Origin: Bulleidia sp. zg-1006
Lineage (GTDB): Bacteria > Bacillota_I > Bacilli_A > Erysipelotrichales > Erysipelotrichaceae
Assembly: GCF_016812035.1 (NCBI RefSeq)
Contig: NZ_CP069178.1
Span: 868,001-932,000 of the forward strand
DNA: 64,000 nucleotides
Direction of reading: 5' to 3'
In this document: positions 42,848-51,934 of the stretch, in pieces
Layout of the letters: each line of letters begins with the position of its first letter
Position numbering within the stretch: position 1 is the first letter of the stretch
Made by a program: the position numbers and the translations under genes
The notes under the pieces: model-generated
Databases searched by the model: none
What the model was told of the DNA's origin: nothing
What the model saw: the letters and a program-made list of their open reading frames with translations, nothing else

Positions 42848-45418
42848 CTATTTATTGTCTTCAACAATCGTCTTCGCGGCAATACGACCTGAAACAAAGA
42901 TTTCAACAATCGCATTACCACCTAAACGGTTACCACCATGGATACCGCCGGTTACTTCACCAGCCGCATATAAGCCCTTGATGGCTTTACCATCTTTATC
43001 AAGGACATGGCGCTTGCTGTCAACCAATAAACCACCCATTGTATGGTGCGTTGAAGGGGCTATTAGACGAATCTTTAACTTAACACCATCTAATGTGTAT
43101 GTTTCCGGCTTGTACTTACCATTAGCGTCCTTTTCAGCCTTGCCAATCAAACTTGTCCAACCTGTTTTGGTTGGGTTTAAGTTCTTATCTTGACCAGTCA
43201 TTAAAGCCTTATCGTATTCCATGATTGTCTTCTTCACTTCTTCAGCATTAGTTTCTAAGCCAAGTTTCTTGAATAAGTCACCTAATTGATCCACTGTACG
43301 AGTGTATTGACGATTCTTTACATCACTATTCCACAAAGTAAGATCTTCATCCTTTGGTGTACCGTATGGGTATGGACCAGGAATATTGTGATCGTTATTA
43401 GCAATTTCAATAACTGTACCATTAGAACCTTCAAAGCTAACACCATTATCAAATTCGCCTAAAGATAGAACGTCGCGCTCCCCTGCTTCATTAACATAAC
43501 GCTTTCCTGTCTTAGGATTCACATGAATCGCATAGTCGCCACCACCGAAAGCAAGGTTACCATTATCGACCCAAGAAATAGGCATTAATTGTGTATAACC
43601 CATACCGGTTAATTGCGCTCCGACCTTTTGTGCCATATCCAAGCCGGCACCGACTAAGCTAGAACGATTGGTGGTTTTAGTGGAATCCGTAATGGCACCA
43701 TCTTTCCAGTATTTATTTGTTTCTTTAACACGCTTGATATTAGCGGCGTAACCACCAGTCGTTAAAACAACACCCTTCTTAGCGTGTAAGACAACTTCTG
43801 TACCATCGTATTTCTGTGCCTTTACACCCGTTACTTTACCATTTTCAACAATCAATTCCATCGCTTTTGTGCGTAATAAAATCTTATTCTTATCATGATT
43901 TTCAGCGGTCTTTAATAATGTATTCTTTGTCGGAACAAAGTATGTATTCCATACCGATTTACCCTTCTTATTGGCACCATCCCGATCAGGAACACCATCT
44001 TTATTTAAGTCCGAGCCTAAGAAGTCATTTTCACGATTCCATAAAGCACCCACGATTGTCGGTTGAATGGAGTTATCAAACATAGCTCCTTGTGATTCTA
44101 ACCAGCCCTTAAGATCTTGACCGCCATTAACGAATTGCGATACTAATTCATAGTTACCATAAATCCATTCAGTCTTCTTCGCATTTGGTCTTAAACCACC
44201 ATAATATGTTTGGAAGATGTGCAAATTAACCGTTGAGAACAATGGTAATTCTGTTTCAGCTGTACCAGCGGCTAACTTAGGTTGTGCCCAGTTGATGTAA
44301 GCCTTAATTTCTTTCTTTAAGGCTTGTAATGTACCCAGATACTCCTTATGCACACCAGCTTTCGATAATTCATTGATATCCCCGGCCACAAACGCATGAT
44401 TTTTGAAGTAATTACCATCAAACTCTTTTTCATTCCAATTTAAGATGGTCTTAAGAATGGTGATATTACCAGCAGCTTGTTTTACCTTCTTATAGCTCTT
44501 GCCTTTATAAGTACCTGTTGTCGCATTTGGATTCGTTGCATCCCAAACTAAATACTTTTGAACCGATTGAAATTGACCACCGGAAGCGACTGTATTACCA
44601 CCAATTTCAACATTTTCTTCAACCACAACAACACTATTACCGGATTGTGCCGATTGAACCGCCGTAGCCATACCTGCTCCACCTGCTCCAACAACAACCA
44701 CATCATAAGTTTCTTCTATCTTTTGACCAGCTTTACGAACCACTTTATTTTTCTTAAAGCCCTCTAAATCACTAGCCTTTGCCTGTGAAGCCGCATCCAC
44801 TAAGGCATTCTTAAAGCCAACGGAAGTAAATGTTGCACCGGAGACAACATCAATACCGGCCCCATTCGCTTTCTTGGCATCATTTACCAAATGATTAAAA
44901 GCAGGTTTACCGATGTGGGCTGTTTCTTTACTGCTATATTTAATATCTTCGATGCCATCCTTTGAGAAAGTAACTCTCAGAGAAATTAATCCATTATAAC
45001 CATTTCCTTTACCTGCGTAAGTACCCTCTTTGTAAGTAATTGGAACATTCTTATGTTCAGCCTTACCGCCATCTTCTTTAGCACCGGCCTTCTTTAAAGC
45101 ATCAGCAACTGCTTCCACAATCCCCTTAGAAGTAATAGTAGCACCAGATACAGTGTCTACATTTGCACGGTTGGCTTTTTCAATTGCCTTTGGAATTTGT
45201 TCTAAAGCAGGTTTTGCGATGCTTTCTGTTTCTTTTTGTTCTGTAACCTTGACGGTTTCAATCTTATCTTTTGAAACCTTTACAGAAACCTTGATATCTC
45301 CATTTCGTCCTTTACCTATACCTTCATAGGTACCGGCTTTATACTTACCTTGATTTGAACAACCAACAAGTGTTAAAGCCATAACTAAGCTCAAAAACAA
45401 ATTGATTTTTTTCTTCAT
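42848..45418 (-). CDS. Extracellular fumarate-reductase-like flavoprotein (lipoprotein with two FMN-binding domains)
   Basis: Lipoprotein of about 856 residues started at 45418 behind AGGGAGGAAAA. Lipobox TLVGC gives Cys20. Two FMN-binding domains follow, each with an ApbE flavinylation motif: SGATITS at 91-97 and SGATFTS at 193-199. From about 239 comes an FAD-binding fumarate reductase/urocanate reductase domain (VVVGAGGAGMATAV, THHTMGGLLVDS with catalytic His, GEVTGGIHGGNRLGGNA). The domain order suggests electrons pass through two covalent FMNs to FAD on the outer membrane face and reduce fumarate, urocanate or a similar acceptor. No partner gene or ApbE is nearby. Confidence 0.92.
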   Translation of the reverse strand: MKKKINLFLSLVMALTLVGCSNQGKYKAGTYEGIGKGRNGDIKVSVKVSKDKIETVKVTEQKETESIAKPALEQIPKAIEKANRANVDTVSGATITSKGIVEAVADALKKAGAKEDGGKAEHKNVPITYKEGTYAGKGNGYNGLISLRVTFSKDGIEDIKYSSKETAHIGKPAFNHLVNDAKKANGAGIDVVSGATFTSVGFKNALVDAASQAKASDLEGFKKNKVVRKAGQKIEETYDVVVVGAGGAGMATAVQSAQSGNSVVVVEENVEIGGNTVASGGQFQSVQKYLVWDATNPNATTGTYKGKSYKKVKQAAGNITILKTILNWNEKEFDGNYFKNHAFVAGDINELSKAGVHKEYLGTLQALKKEIKAYINWAQPKLAAGTAETELPLFSTVNLHIFQTYYGGLRPNAKKTEWIYGNYELVSQFVNGGQDLKGWLESQGAMFDNSIQPTIVGALWNRENDFLGSDLNKDGVPDRDGANKKGKSVWNTYFVPTKNTLLKTAENHDKNKILLRTKAMELIVENGKVTGVKAQKYDGTEVVLHAKKGVVLTTGGYAANIKRVKETNKYWKDGAITDSTKTTNRSSLVGAGLDMAQKVGAQLTGMGYTQLMPISWVDNGNLAFGGGDYAIHVNPKTGKRYVNEAGERDVLSLGEFDNGVSFEGSNGTVIEIANNDHNIPGPYPYGTPKDEDLTLWNSDVKNRQYTRTVDQLGDLFKKLGLETNAEEVKKTIMEYDKALMTGQDKNLNPTKTGWTSLIGKAEKDANGKYKPETYTLDGVKLKIRLIAPSTHHTMGGLLVDSKRHVLDKDGKAIKGLYAAGEVTGGIHGGNRLGGNAIVEIFVSGRIAAKTIVEDNK

Positions 45419-45540
45419 TTTTCCTCCCTGCATATAGCTATATGCACATTCATCTTAGCAAAGCCTTCACATTGTTACAACTATAATATGTATGGCGTTC
45501 CATTTTTCGATAGGGAATAAGTAAAGGATGAATTGTGCAT

Positions 45541-45566
45541 AAAAAAGAACAATTCTTTTATTGTCC
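45541..45566 (-). terminator. Terminator after yneF
   Basis: GAACAAT (45547-45553) pairs with ATTGTCC (45560-45566), with one G-U pair; TTTTTT follows on the minus strand. Confidence 0.7.
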
Positions 45567-45567
45567 T

Positions 45568-45780
45568 TTATTGCTTCATAGTTTTCATGACCGCTTTGAT
45601 TTGAGCCTCACTTGGTTTACGACCCATCTGCATAAACATCGCACGAATCATCTTTTCGTTTACAGGTGGGTTTTCTTTCAATTGCTTTTCAAATGCACGT
45701 CTTGTTAAGAAAAAAGTAACGATAGCCGATACGACCGCCCCTGCTAAAAACATCCCTAATGAACTAAAAAATTCTGGCAT
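45568..45780 (-). CDS. yneF: YneF family small membrane protein (UPF0154)
   Basis: Protein of 70 residues with one N-terminal transmembrane helix (GMFLAGAVVSAIVTFFLTRR) and the conserved tail ENPPVNEKMIRAMFMQMGRK. The function is unknown, though widely conserved in Bacillota. Confidence 0.93.
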   Translation of the reverse strand: MPEFFSSLGMFLAGAVVSAIVTFFLTRRAFEKQLKENPPVNEKMIRAMFMQMGRKPSEAQIKAVMKTMKQ

Positions 45781-45820
45781 CTAATTTACCTCGCTTTTAC
45801 CTGCTTATTCTATCTATTTT

Positions 45821-47170
45821 TTAATGGACTTTCAAGTTCTTAATATGGCAAAATAAATCTTTGTCCATTAAATGATGTTCCATTACATCACGAATAAAGC
45901 GATTATCATAATGACAAATCTCATCCGCCACTTTTAAACTCGGATAACCTGTTCCTCTTTGTAAATAATCATCCGTTACAATCGAATAGACTCTCTCTTC
46001 TAGTATCTTTTCACCATTTACGAAAAGACAATTTTCTTTTTCTTCCACATTGGTACTAAAACTCAATGTACCTAAAACATTTCCTCGAAACCCAGGTCCC
46101 TTTCCCGATTGACGAATATGATCTTCTACCTTTGATAAATAATAGGCTTCTAAGATTTCTTTCCCCTTTATTTCATACATGGTTGGATTAAGTTTCGATG
46201 GGAAAGTTTCTAACAATGATTTTTGACTAACCGGACGAAGGAGAGAATGGTTCGCAATACCATGGTGCATTACAGCCAAATCTTGTCCATAATCCTTCCA
46301 TAAAGCATCACAAAGAAAACGCATCAGCTCACAAGAATGAAAAGCATCAAAAATTAACTCATCATAAACTTCCATTTCCTTTTCTAAAATGGCATCTGCT
46401 TTATTTAAATAGATATTCATTTGTTTATCAAAGCTAGAACTTCTTTCATCGGCTAAAACAAGCTGTTCACTTTTCAAAAAATGAATACCATCTTCCAAAA
46501 CATCTAGTGTCAAAACATCTAAAAATTCACCTTTACCACCTTGCAAATAACGATTAGAACAAATCTTTTGATGGGAATGACCACCTAAGATAAAATCAAT
46601 CTCTTTAAAATTTTCTAAAATCTTTTCATCCACAAAATAACCACTATGGGAAAGTAAAAGACAATAATCATACTGCCCTTTTCTTTCATCCAAAACTCTT
46701 CTTAAACACGCAAAAGGTTCTTGTATTTTCAGATGAGCCATCACCATAAAATTGTTATAACCATTTTCTTTTAAATGTTCGTTGTAATAAGGCGTTAGTC
46801 CTATCACTAAGATGGTCTTATCCAAGACTTTTAAGAGCTTACTAGACGGAAGATGTGGTAATGGTTGATTCAATTCATCACTTAAATTAGCAGAAATATA
46901 AGGGAATTTTTTGAATAAATCTTTCAGATGAACACCTAAATCCGCTTCATTATTTCCAACTGTTAATACATTCGGTTGACAAAGGGATAATAACTCCAAA
47001 GCCATTTGACCATGATCAGCACTTACGATTTTATGACTAATATCCGTATAATCACCAGCATCTAAGTAGAAATCATTCTTTGTTCTATGTTTTTGTAAAT
47101 ACACAAATACATTCTCTAAAAAAGAAAATTGGCTATGAATATCATTTGTATGAAATATCTTTATTTGCAC
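45821..47170 (-). CDS. Bifunctional metallophosphatase/5'-nucleotidase-like protein (YunD type)
   Basis: Protein of 449 residues. The calcineurin-like phosphatase domain has FHTNDIHSQF, LDAGDYTD, TVGNNEADLG and LGGHSHQK metal-binding motifs, and the C-terminal 5'-nucleotidase domain follows (YSIVTDDYLQRGTGYP). There is no signal peptide, so it is cytoplasmic, unlike secreted UshA-type nucleotidases. It hydrolyses nucleotides or UDP-sugars; the substrate cannot be told here. The 272 bases before it (47171-47442) show no gene. Confidence 0.9.
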   Translation of the reverse strand: MQIKIFHTNDIHSQFSFLENVFVYLQKHRTKNDFYLDAGDYTDISHKIVSADHGQMALELLSLCQPNVLTVGNNEADLGVHLKDLFKKFPYISANLSDELNQPLPHLPSSKLLKVLDKTILVIGLTPYYNEHLKENGYNNFMVMAHLKIQEPFACLRRVLDERKGQYDYCLLLSHSGYFVDEKILENFKEIDFILGGHSHQKICSNRYLQGGKGEFLDVLTLDVLEDGIHFLKSEQLVLADERSSSFDKQMNIYLNKADAILEKEMEVYDELIFDAFHSCELMRFLCDALWKDYGQDLAVMHHGIANHSLLRPVSQKSLLETFPSKLNPTMYEIKGKEILEAYYLSKVEDHIRQSGKGPGFRGNVLGTLSFSTNVEEKENCLFVNGEKILEERVYSIVTDDYLQRGTGYPSLKVADEICHYDNRFIRDVMEHHLMDKDLFCHIKNLKVH

Positions 47171-47442
47171 GGCTTTATTCTATCAAATTTCCATGAAATG
47201 AAAAGTCGTAAAAGCATAGAAAAAGTCAGAGGTTGATATGTTCCCTCTTATGTAGAGGTGGGTATTCTTATTTCCTCTTTAGGATTCTTGATTCAATCAA
47301 GCATTCAACACCGAGGTCCTAGTCAGAATTCCCTTATATCGAAATGTTAGAAAAATACAAATCCTCTGACAAGTTTATTATAAGAATTAGATTTCTGTTT
47401 TACCAGTCTTTTATTTCTTTTTAATTATGATAAAATACAAGC

Positions 47443-48852
47443 TTATTCTTCTGCTTTCTTAAATTCAACAATTTCCGGATATTTCTTTAATGTATCAATA
47501 TCTCGATCATTTAATGGACGATAAATATTATAAGAATATCGATTTAAAAATTTATTTGTTTTGGTTTCATTATGAACATCAAAATAACCAATCCATCTTT
47601 CTTTTGAATTTGCGCCTATTTTATAGTACTTATCAATAACACTTTTACGATACCTTTCCATAATATCCACAACTTCTTTATACTGATTCATTTTATTGAC
47701 CGGAATACGAACTTGCAACTTATAGCCTTCATATTCCTCAACGCTATAAACCAGTTCTTCACCGACTTTTAATTTATACTGATTAGCCAAACCAAAACCT
47801 TTGGTTATTCTACCCGCAAAAGCAATGCCAAAACTAAGTATAATGGCTAAAATAAAGCTAATAACATTATTTTTTGATAAGGTAATCTTCCGACGATATA
47901 CGAACATCGCCACCACATACGCCACTAGTAATACCAATATCTGAACACTCACTGCAACAAACGGTATATTCCAATATTGGAAAGCGATTGCCATCATCAA
48001 ACCAAACAAGTAGACATGAACGATAAATGGGTAGGCCATAACATCGTTAGAAACCAATTCCGCATTTTCACTAGAACGACGAATGAAGTAACGAGTCAAG
48101 CCAACCGTCGCAATTATTCCGTAAATAAGCAATAAAGTAATCGTAAACCAAGGCGGATAAAACGCACTATTAAAAGTATACATATTTGTTTTCCCTAAGA
48201 AAATTCTTAAGAAAATTCTTTGGACATCCTCCGTAACCATGATTTCCGGTGAAAATAACTTAAATAATTGACTAAACCAAGCAACACTCCAACCATTTTT
48301 ACCCGCCACCAAAGAATAGGAGAAAGATTCTTGTAAGTAGAAAACAATCATGAAGACAAACGAATACGCAAACGTCATCACCACCCCATCAAATATATTG
48401 TTTGCGACTAAAAACAACACACTATGTATCAAAAGTAACACTAGGATAATAACTGCCATATAAATAATATAAATAATGAAATATTGAAAAGGTTGAATCG
48501 TAGTCCTTAAAATTGACTGGGCTAATAAAGTGACCAATAACCAGTTCATGAATACAAACACCCACGCAAAACCAATTGTTGTTACTAATAAAGTCTTACG
48601 ACTAAGGGGAAGTGAAAAATACTGATCCGCACTTTTTCGTCTTTGGTAAACTGAGAAGAAGATACCCGGCAAAACAAAACTCAAAATAAGCGCTAAAATA
48701 AAGGCAATGGAAACGACCTTAATTAAGCGATCGTAATTCGATTCCCAGCTTGATAATAACGGGGTAAAACAAATTGCAAAGAAGATAAGCGTTAAAAAGT
48801 TCCATAGTATTCTCTTTGATTGATAAAGATACTTAAAATAGGCCTTACTCAT
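47443..48852 (-). CDS. ABC transporter permease (YtrC/YtrD-like)
   Basis: Membrane protein of 469 residues with several hydrophobic segments (LIFFAICFTPLLSSWESN, ALILSFVLPGIFFSVYQRRK with SADQYFSLPLSRKTLL) and a soluble C-terminal domain after the last helix near residue 345. It overlaps the ATP-binding gene by eight bases. YtrBCDEF-type exporters are induced by wall-active antibiotics in Bacillus; that role is inferred from the regulator and gene order. Confidence 0.85.
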   Translation of the reverse strand: MSKAYFKYLYQSKRILWNFLTLIFFAICFTPLLSSWESNYDRLIKVVSIAFILALILSFVLPGIFFSVYQRRKSADQYFSLPLSRKTLLVTTIGFAWVFVFMNWLLVTLLAQSILRTTIQPFQYFIIYIIYMAVIILVLLLIHSVLFLVANNIFDGVVMTFAYSFVFMIVFYLQESFSYSLVAGKNGWSVAWFSQLFKLFSPEIMVTEDVQRIFLRIFLGKTNMYTFNSAFYPPWFTITLLLIYGIIATVGLTRYFIRRSSENAELVSNDVMAYPFIVHVYLFGLMMAIAFQYWNIPFVAVSVQILVLLVAYVVAMFVYRRKITLSKNNVISFILAIILSFGIAFAGRITKGFGLANQYKLKVGEELVYSVEEYEGYKLQVRIPVNKMNQYKEVVDIMERYRKSVIDKYYKIGANSKERWIGYFDVHNETKTNKFLNRYSYNIYRPLNDRDIDTLKKYPEIVEFKKAEE

Positions 48853-49729
48853 CTAAGCTTCCTCTACTTTCTAATTCATAAATAAATAATTCTTCAAAGT
48901 TCACCGGTAATACATCCAACAGTAATGGATTTAAGTTATTAAGTTCTTCTTGAACCTCTTGTTTTGAACCACGGATAACCAACTGATAAACATGACCTTC
49001 TTTTTCAAAATGAAGAACATCGAAATTCTTGAAATCATTGGCTGTGAAATCATGTTTAAAAACCAGCTGATATTTATTCAAATCATCCCTAGAATCCAAC
49101 AAATCCCCTGTACGAAGAAGCTTTCCGTCCTCTAAGATACCAAATGAATCACAAATATCTTCCAATTCTTTCAAGCTATGCGATGAGATAATAACGGTTA
49201 ACTGCTCACTTTCAACCAGTTGTGCTAATACCTTCTTAAATTTCAAACGAATTAAAGGTTCTAAGCCATCGTAAGCCTCATCCAGAAGCAATAGCTTTGG
49301 TTGAATGGATAAAGCAAACAATAACGCTACTCTTCTTTTGTTTCCTTTGGATAAAGTGGAGATGGTCATCTCCTCTTTTAATTCAAACATCTTTAAAAAA
49401 CGATTGTAATTTTCTTTAGAAAAGGAATATAAGTTCTCGTAAAAAACTCTTTGACCGGCAATAGTAGAACCGGTTGGAAAGTACAAATCATCAGACACAA
49501 ACGCAATTTCATTACGTATGTTCGCATCTAAATAGGTATTTTTTCCTTCAAATAAAATTTCACCATCGTTCAATCGATACACTCCCGCAATAGTACGAAG
49601 TAAAGTCGATTTTCCTGCTCCATTGATACCAACCAAACCGAAGATAGAACCGGTTGGTATGGTTAAATCCAATTCACGTAAAACACTGTTTGGACCAAAG
49701 GCTTTTGTTCCTTTTTTGATTTCAAGCAT
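48845..49729 (-). CDS. ABC transporter ATP-binding protein (YtrB-like)
   Basis: ATPase of 294 residues: Walker A GINGAGKSTLLR, signature LSKGNKRRVALLFALSIQPK and Walker B LLLLDEAYDGLEP. In the signature an LSKGN replaces LSGGQ, common in YtrB relatives. Overlaps both neighbours by eight bases, so it is one translational unit with the permease and the GntR gene. Confidence 0.93.
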   Translation of the reverse strand: MLEIKKGTKAFGPNSVLRELDLTIPTGSIFGLVGINGAGKSTLLRTIAGVYRLNDGEILFEGKNTYLDANIRNEIAFVSDDLYFPTGSTIAGQRVFYENLYSFSKENYNRFLKMFELKEEMTISTLSKGNKRRVALLFALSIQPKLLLLDEAYDGLEPLIRLKFKKVLAQLVESEQLTVIISSHSLKELEDICDSFGILEDGKLLRTGDLLDSRDDLNKYQLVFKHDFTANDFKNFDVLHFEKEGHVYQLVIRGSKQEVQEELNNLNPLLLDVLPVNFEELFIYELESRGSLDE

Positions 49730-50081
49730 GTCCTTCCTCCCTATATAGTTTTTGAATGATTGCTTCTAAACACTGTTGGCTCATTCCATTTCTTTGGAAT
49801 GGTCTTAGAAAGTCTAAAATTTCATCCTCCACACTTTGTTCAACATTGATTTTTGCGACATAAACACCTTTTTTAGGAATGTTGTACACAAAACCCTGTT
49901 TTTCTAGCTCACTATACGCTTTCATCACTGTATTGGGATTAATCCCATTATCTTGAGCTAGTTGTCGAACCGATGGCAAACGATCTTCTTCCTTCAAAAT
50001 ACCAACTTCAATGAAACGGATCATCTGATTCTTAATTTGTTCTTGAAGAGGTATCTTGGATTGTAAATTTAATAGAAACAT
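49722..50081 (-). CDS. GntR-family regulator, YtrA type
   Basis: Short repressor of 119 residues: N-terminal winged helix (IPLQEQIKNQMIRFIEVGIL, LPSVRQLAQDNGINPNTVMK) and a brief C-terminal dimerisation segment, the short YtrA subfamily layout. It heads its own operon. Two 13-bp direct repeats in its promoter (50091 and 50109) are candidate operators. Confidence 0.92.
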   Translation of the reverse strand: MFLLNLQSKIPLQEQIKNQMIRFIEVGILKEEDRLPSVRQLAQDNGINPNTVMKAYSELEKQGFVYNIPKKGVYVAKINVEQSVEDEILDFLRPFQRNGMSQQCLEAIIQKLYREEGHA

Positions 50082-50090
50082 GTTACCTCC

Positions 50091-50148
50091 ATCTGTATTA
50101 ACTGTACTATCTGTATTAACTATATGATACAGTAATTCCCTTTGTCAA
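50091..50148 (-). promoter_or_regulatory. Promoter and operator repeats of the ytrA-type operon
   Basis: ATCTGTATTAACT occurs at 50091-50103 and again at 50109-50121, 18 bp apart. On the minus strand TTGACA (50143-50148) and TATAGT (50119-50124) are separated by 18 bp, so the repeats cover the -10 element and the transcription start. Confidence 0.7.
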
Positions 50149-50172
50149 TAAAAAAAGCACCTGAAAGTGCTT
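50149..50172 (-). terminator. Terminator of the hisS-aspS operon
   Basis: AAGCAC (50155-50160) and GTGCTT (50167-50172) with a 6-base loop; a T-run follows on the minus strand, touching the ytrA-type promoter. Confidence 0.85.
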
Positions 50173-50179
50173 AAAAAAT

Positions 50180-51934
50180 TTATTTTTCTTCTTTAACAGC
50201 AATACCAAGAATATCCAATTGCTTAGTATCCACTACATTAGGACTTTGTGACATCAAATCCATAGAAGAATTCGTTGTTGGAAAAGCCACCACATCACGA
50301 ATATTATCCGTACCAGCTAAACACATGACCAAACGCTCTAAGCCAATCCCCACACCACCATGAGGTGGGGCACCATATTGGAAAGCTTCTAAAAAGAAAC
50401 CAAACTTTTCTTTCGCTTGTTCTAAAGTTAAGCCAATGGCTTCAAACACCTTAGCTTGCAAGGCTTGATCATGAATACGAATTGAGCCTGATAATAATTC
50501 ATAACCATTAAGAACTAAGTCATAAGCTCGAGATAATACACGCTCTGGATTAGACGTCATATAAGGAATATCTTGTTCACGAATAGCGGTGAAAGGATGA
50601 TGCGTCGCTACCCAACGTTGTTCCTCTTCCGAGTATTCAAACATTGGGAAATCGGTTATCCAAACAAAATGGTCATTTTCTCCTTTCGGAACCAAATTCA
50701 ATTCTTTACCAAGACGAACACGTAAAGCCCCCAAAGCACTTAAGCTATGATTTTTTATACCTGAAATAATGAATATCAAACCATTGTTTTGAACTTGAAG
50801 CCTTTCATCTAAAGATTTTAATTCTTCCTCGCTAATTACTTTACGAATCGAACCTGTATAAGCATTGTTTTCTTTTTTCAAATAAGCTAGAGCTTTAACT
50901 CCAAAGCCATGTCTTACAAATTCTTGAAGTTGATCGAGTGTCTTACGAGAATACTTATCGGCTACGTTTTCAAAGTATAAGGCCCCAATCACTCCTTTAA
51001 CACTTAATCCTTCTTGGAAACCGACAAAGTCCGATTTAGAAAAGATGTCTTTTACATTTTGAATTTCATTTCCAAAACGTAAATCCGGTTTATCACAACC
51101 AAAACGATTTAAGCTATCAAAATAAGAAATTCTTTTAAATGGTGTCTTTAGGTCGATTCCTTTGGTTTCTTGCCAAATGGTCTTCATCAACTTTTCAACC
51201 ACCGCAAAGATGTCTTCTTCATCCGCAAAACTCATTTCAATATCAATTTGGTTAAATTCAGGTTGGCGGTCTGCTCTTAAGTCTTCATCTCGGTAACAAC
51301 GAGCAATTTGATAGTATTTATCCAATCCAGCAATCATACATAATTGCTTATAAATCTGGGGTGATTGTGGTAAAGCCCAAAACTTTCCTGGATAAATACG
51401 GGATGGCACTAGGTAGTCACGTGCCCCTTCCGGGGTTGAACGAGCTAATGTCGGTGTATCGACTTCTAAAAATCCCTCTTCTTCCAATACCCTTCTTGCA
51501 ACAGATTTCACTTTTGCTCTTAACATTAAATTCTTTTGTAAGATTGGTCTTTTTAAATCCAAATAGCGATATTGAAGACGGGTTTCTTCTAAAGAATCAC
51601 AATCATCTTTAATTGGAAATGGTGTCGTCTTGGCGGTATTTAAAACACACATCTTAGAAACAAGAACCTCAATATCTCCCGTTTCAAGCTTTGGATTCGA
51701 ATCTTTACGAAGGGCTACTTTTCCTTCTACTTGTAAAACATATTCGCTACGAATATCCTTTACTTCCGGAATATCTTCTTCTTGAATGACCAGTTGAACC
51801 AAGCCTGAGCAATCTCTTAAATCCACAAACACCATCGATCCGAAATTTCTTCTTGTGTGAACCCAGCCAACCAATTGAACACTTTTTCCAATATCTTCTT
51901 TTCTTAAACTTCCATTTTCCCGATTTCTAAGCAT
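50180..51934 (-). CDS. aspS: Aspartyl-tRNA synthetase
   Basis: Class II synthetase of 584 residues: N-terminal OB anticodon-binding domain (VQLVGWVHTRRNFGSMVFVD), motif 2 RCYRDEDLRADRQPEFNQID, the bacterial GAD insert near 290-400 and motif 3 GVGIGLERLVM. It overlaps the hisS stop by eight bases and is read from the same T-box-controlled promoter. Confidence 0.97.
   Translation of the reverse strand: MLRNRENGSLRKEDIGKSVQLVGWVHTRRNFGSMVFVDLRDCSGLVQLVIQEEDIPEVKDIRSEYVLQVEGKVALRKDSNPKLETGDIEVLVSKMCVLNTAKTTPFPIKDDCDSLEETRLQYRYLDLKRPILQKNLMLRAKVKSVARRVLEEEGFLEVDTPTLARSTPEGARDYLVPSRIYPGKFWALPQSPQIYKQLCMIAGLDKYYQIARCYRDEDLRADRQPEFNQIDIEMSFADEEDIFAVVEKLMKTIWQETKGIDLKTPFKRISYFDSLNRFGCDKPDLRFGNEIQNVKDIFSKSDFVGFQEGLSVKGVIGALYFENVADKYSRKTLDQLQEFVRHGFGVKALAYLKKENNAYTGSIRKVISEEELKSLDERLQVQNNGLIFIISGIKNHSLSALGALRVRLGKELNLVPKGENDHFVWITDFPMFEYSEEEQRWVATHHPFTAIREQDIPYMTSNPERVLSRAYDLVLNGYELLSGSIRIHDQALQAKVFEAIGLTLEQAKEKFGFFLEAFQYGAPPHGGVGIGLERLVMCLAGTDNIRDVVAFPTTNSSMDLMSQSPNVVDTKQLDILGIAVKEEK

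Noticed and set aside
47171-47442. Hidden gene or structured RNA in the gap upstream of the nucleotidase gene
   Set aside because: No open frame, strong hairpin or known motif could be supported.
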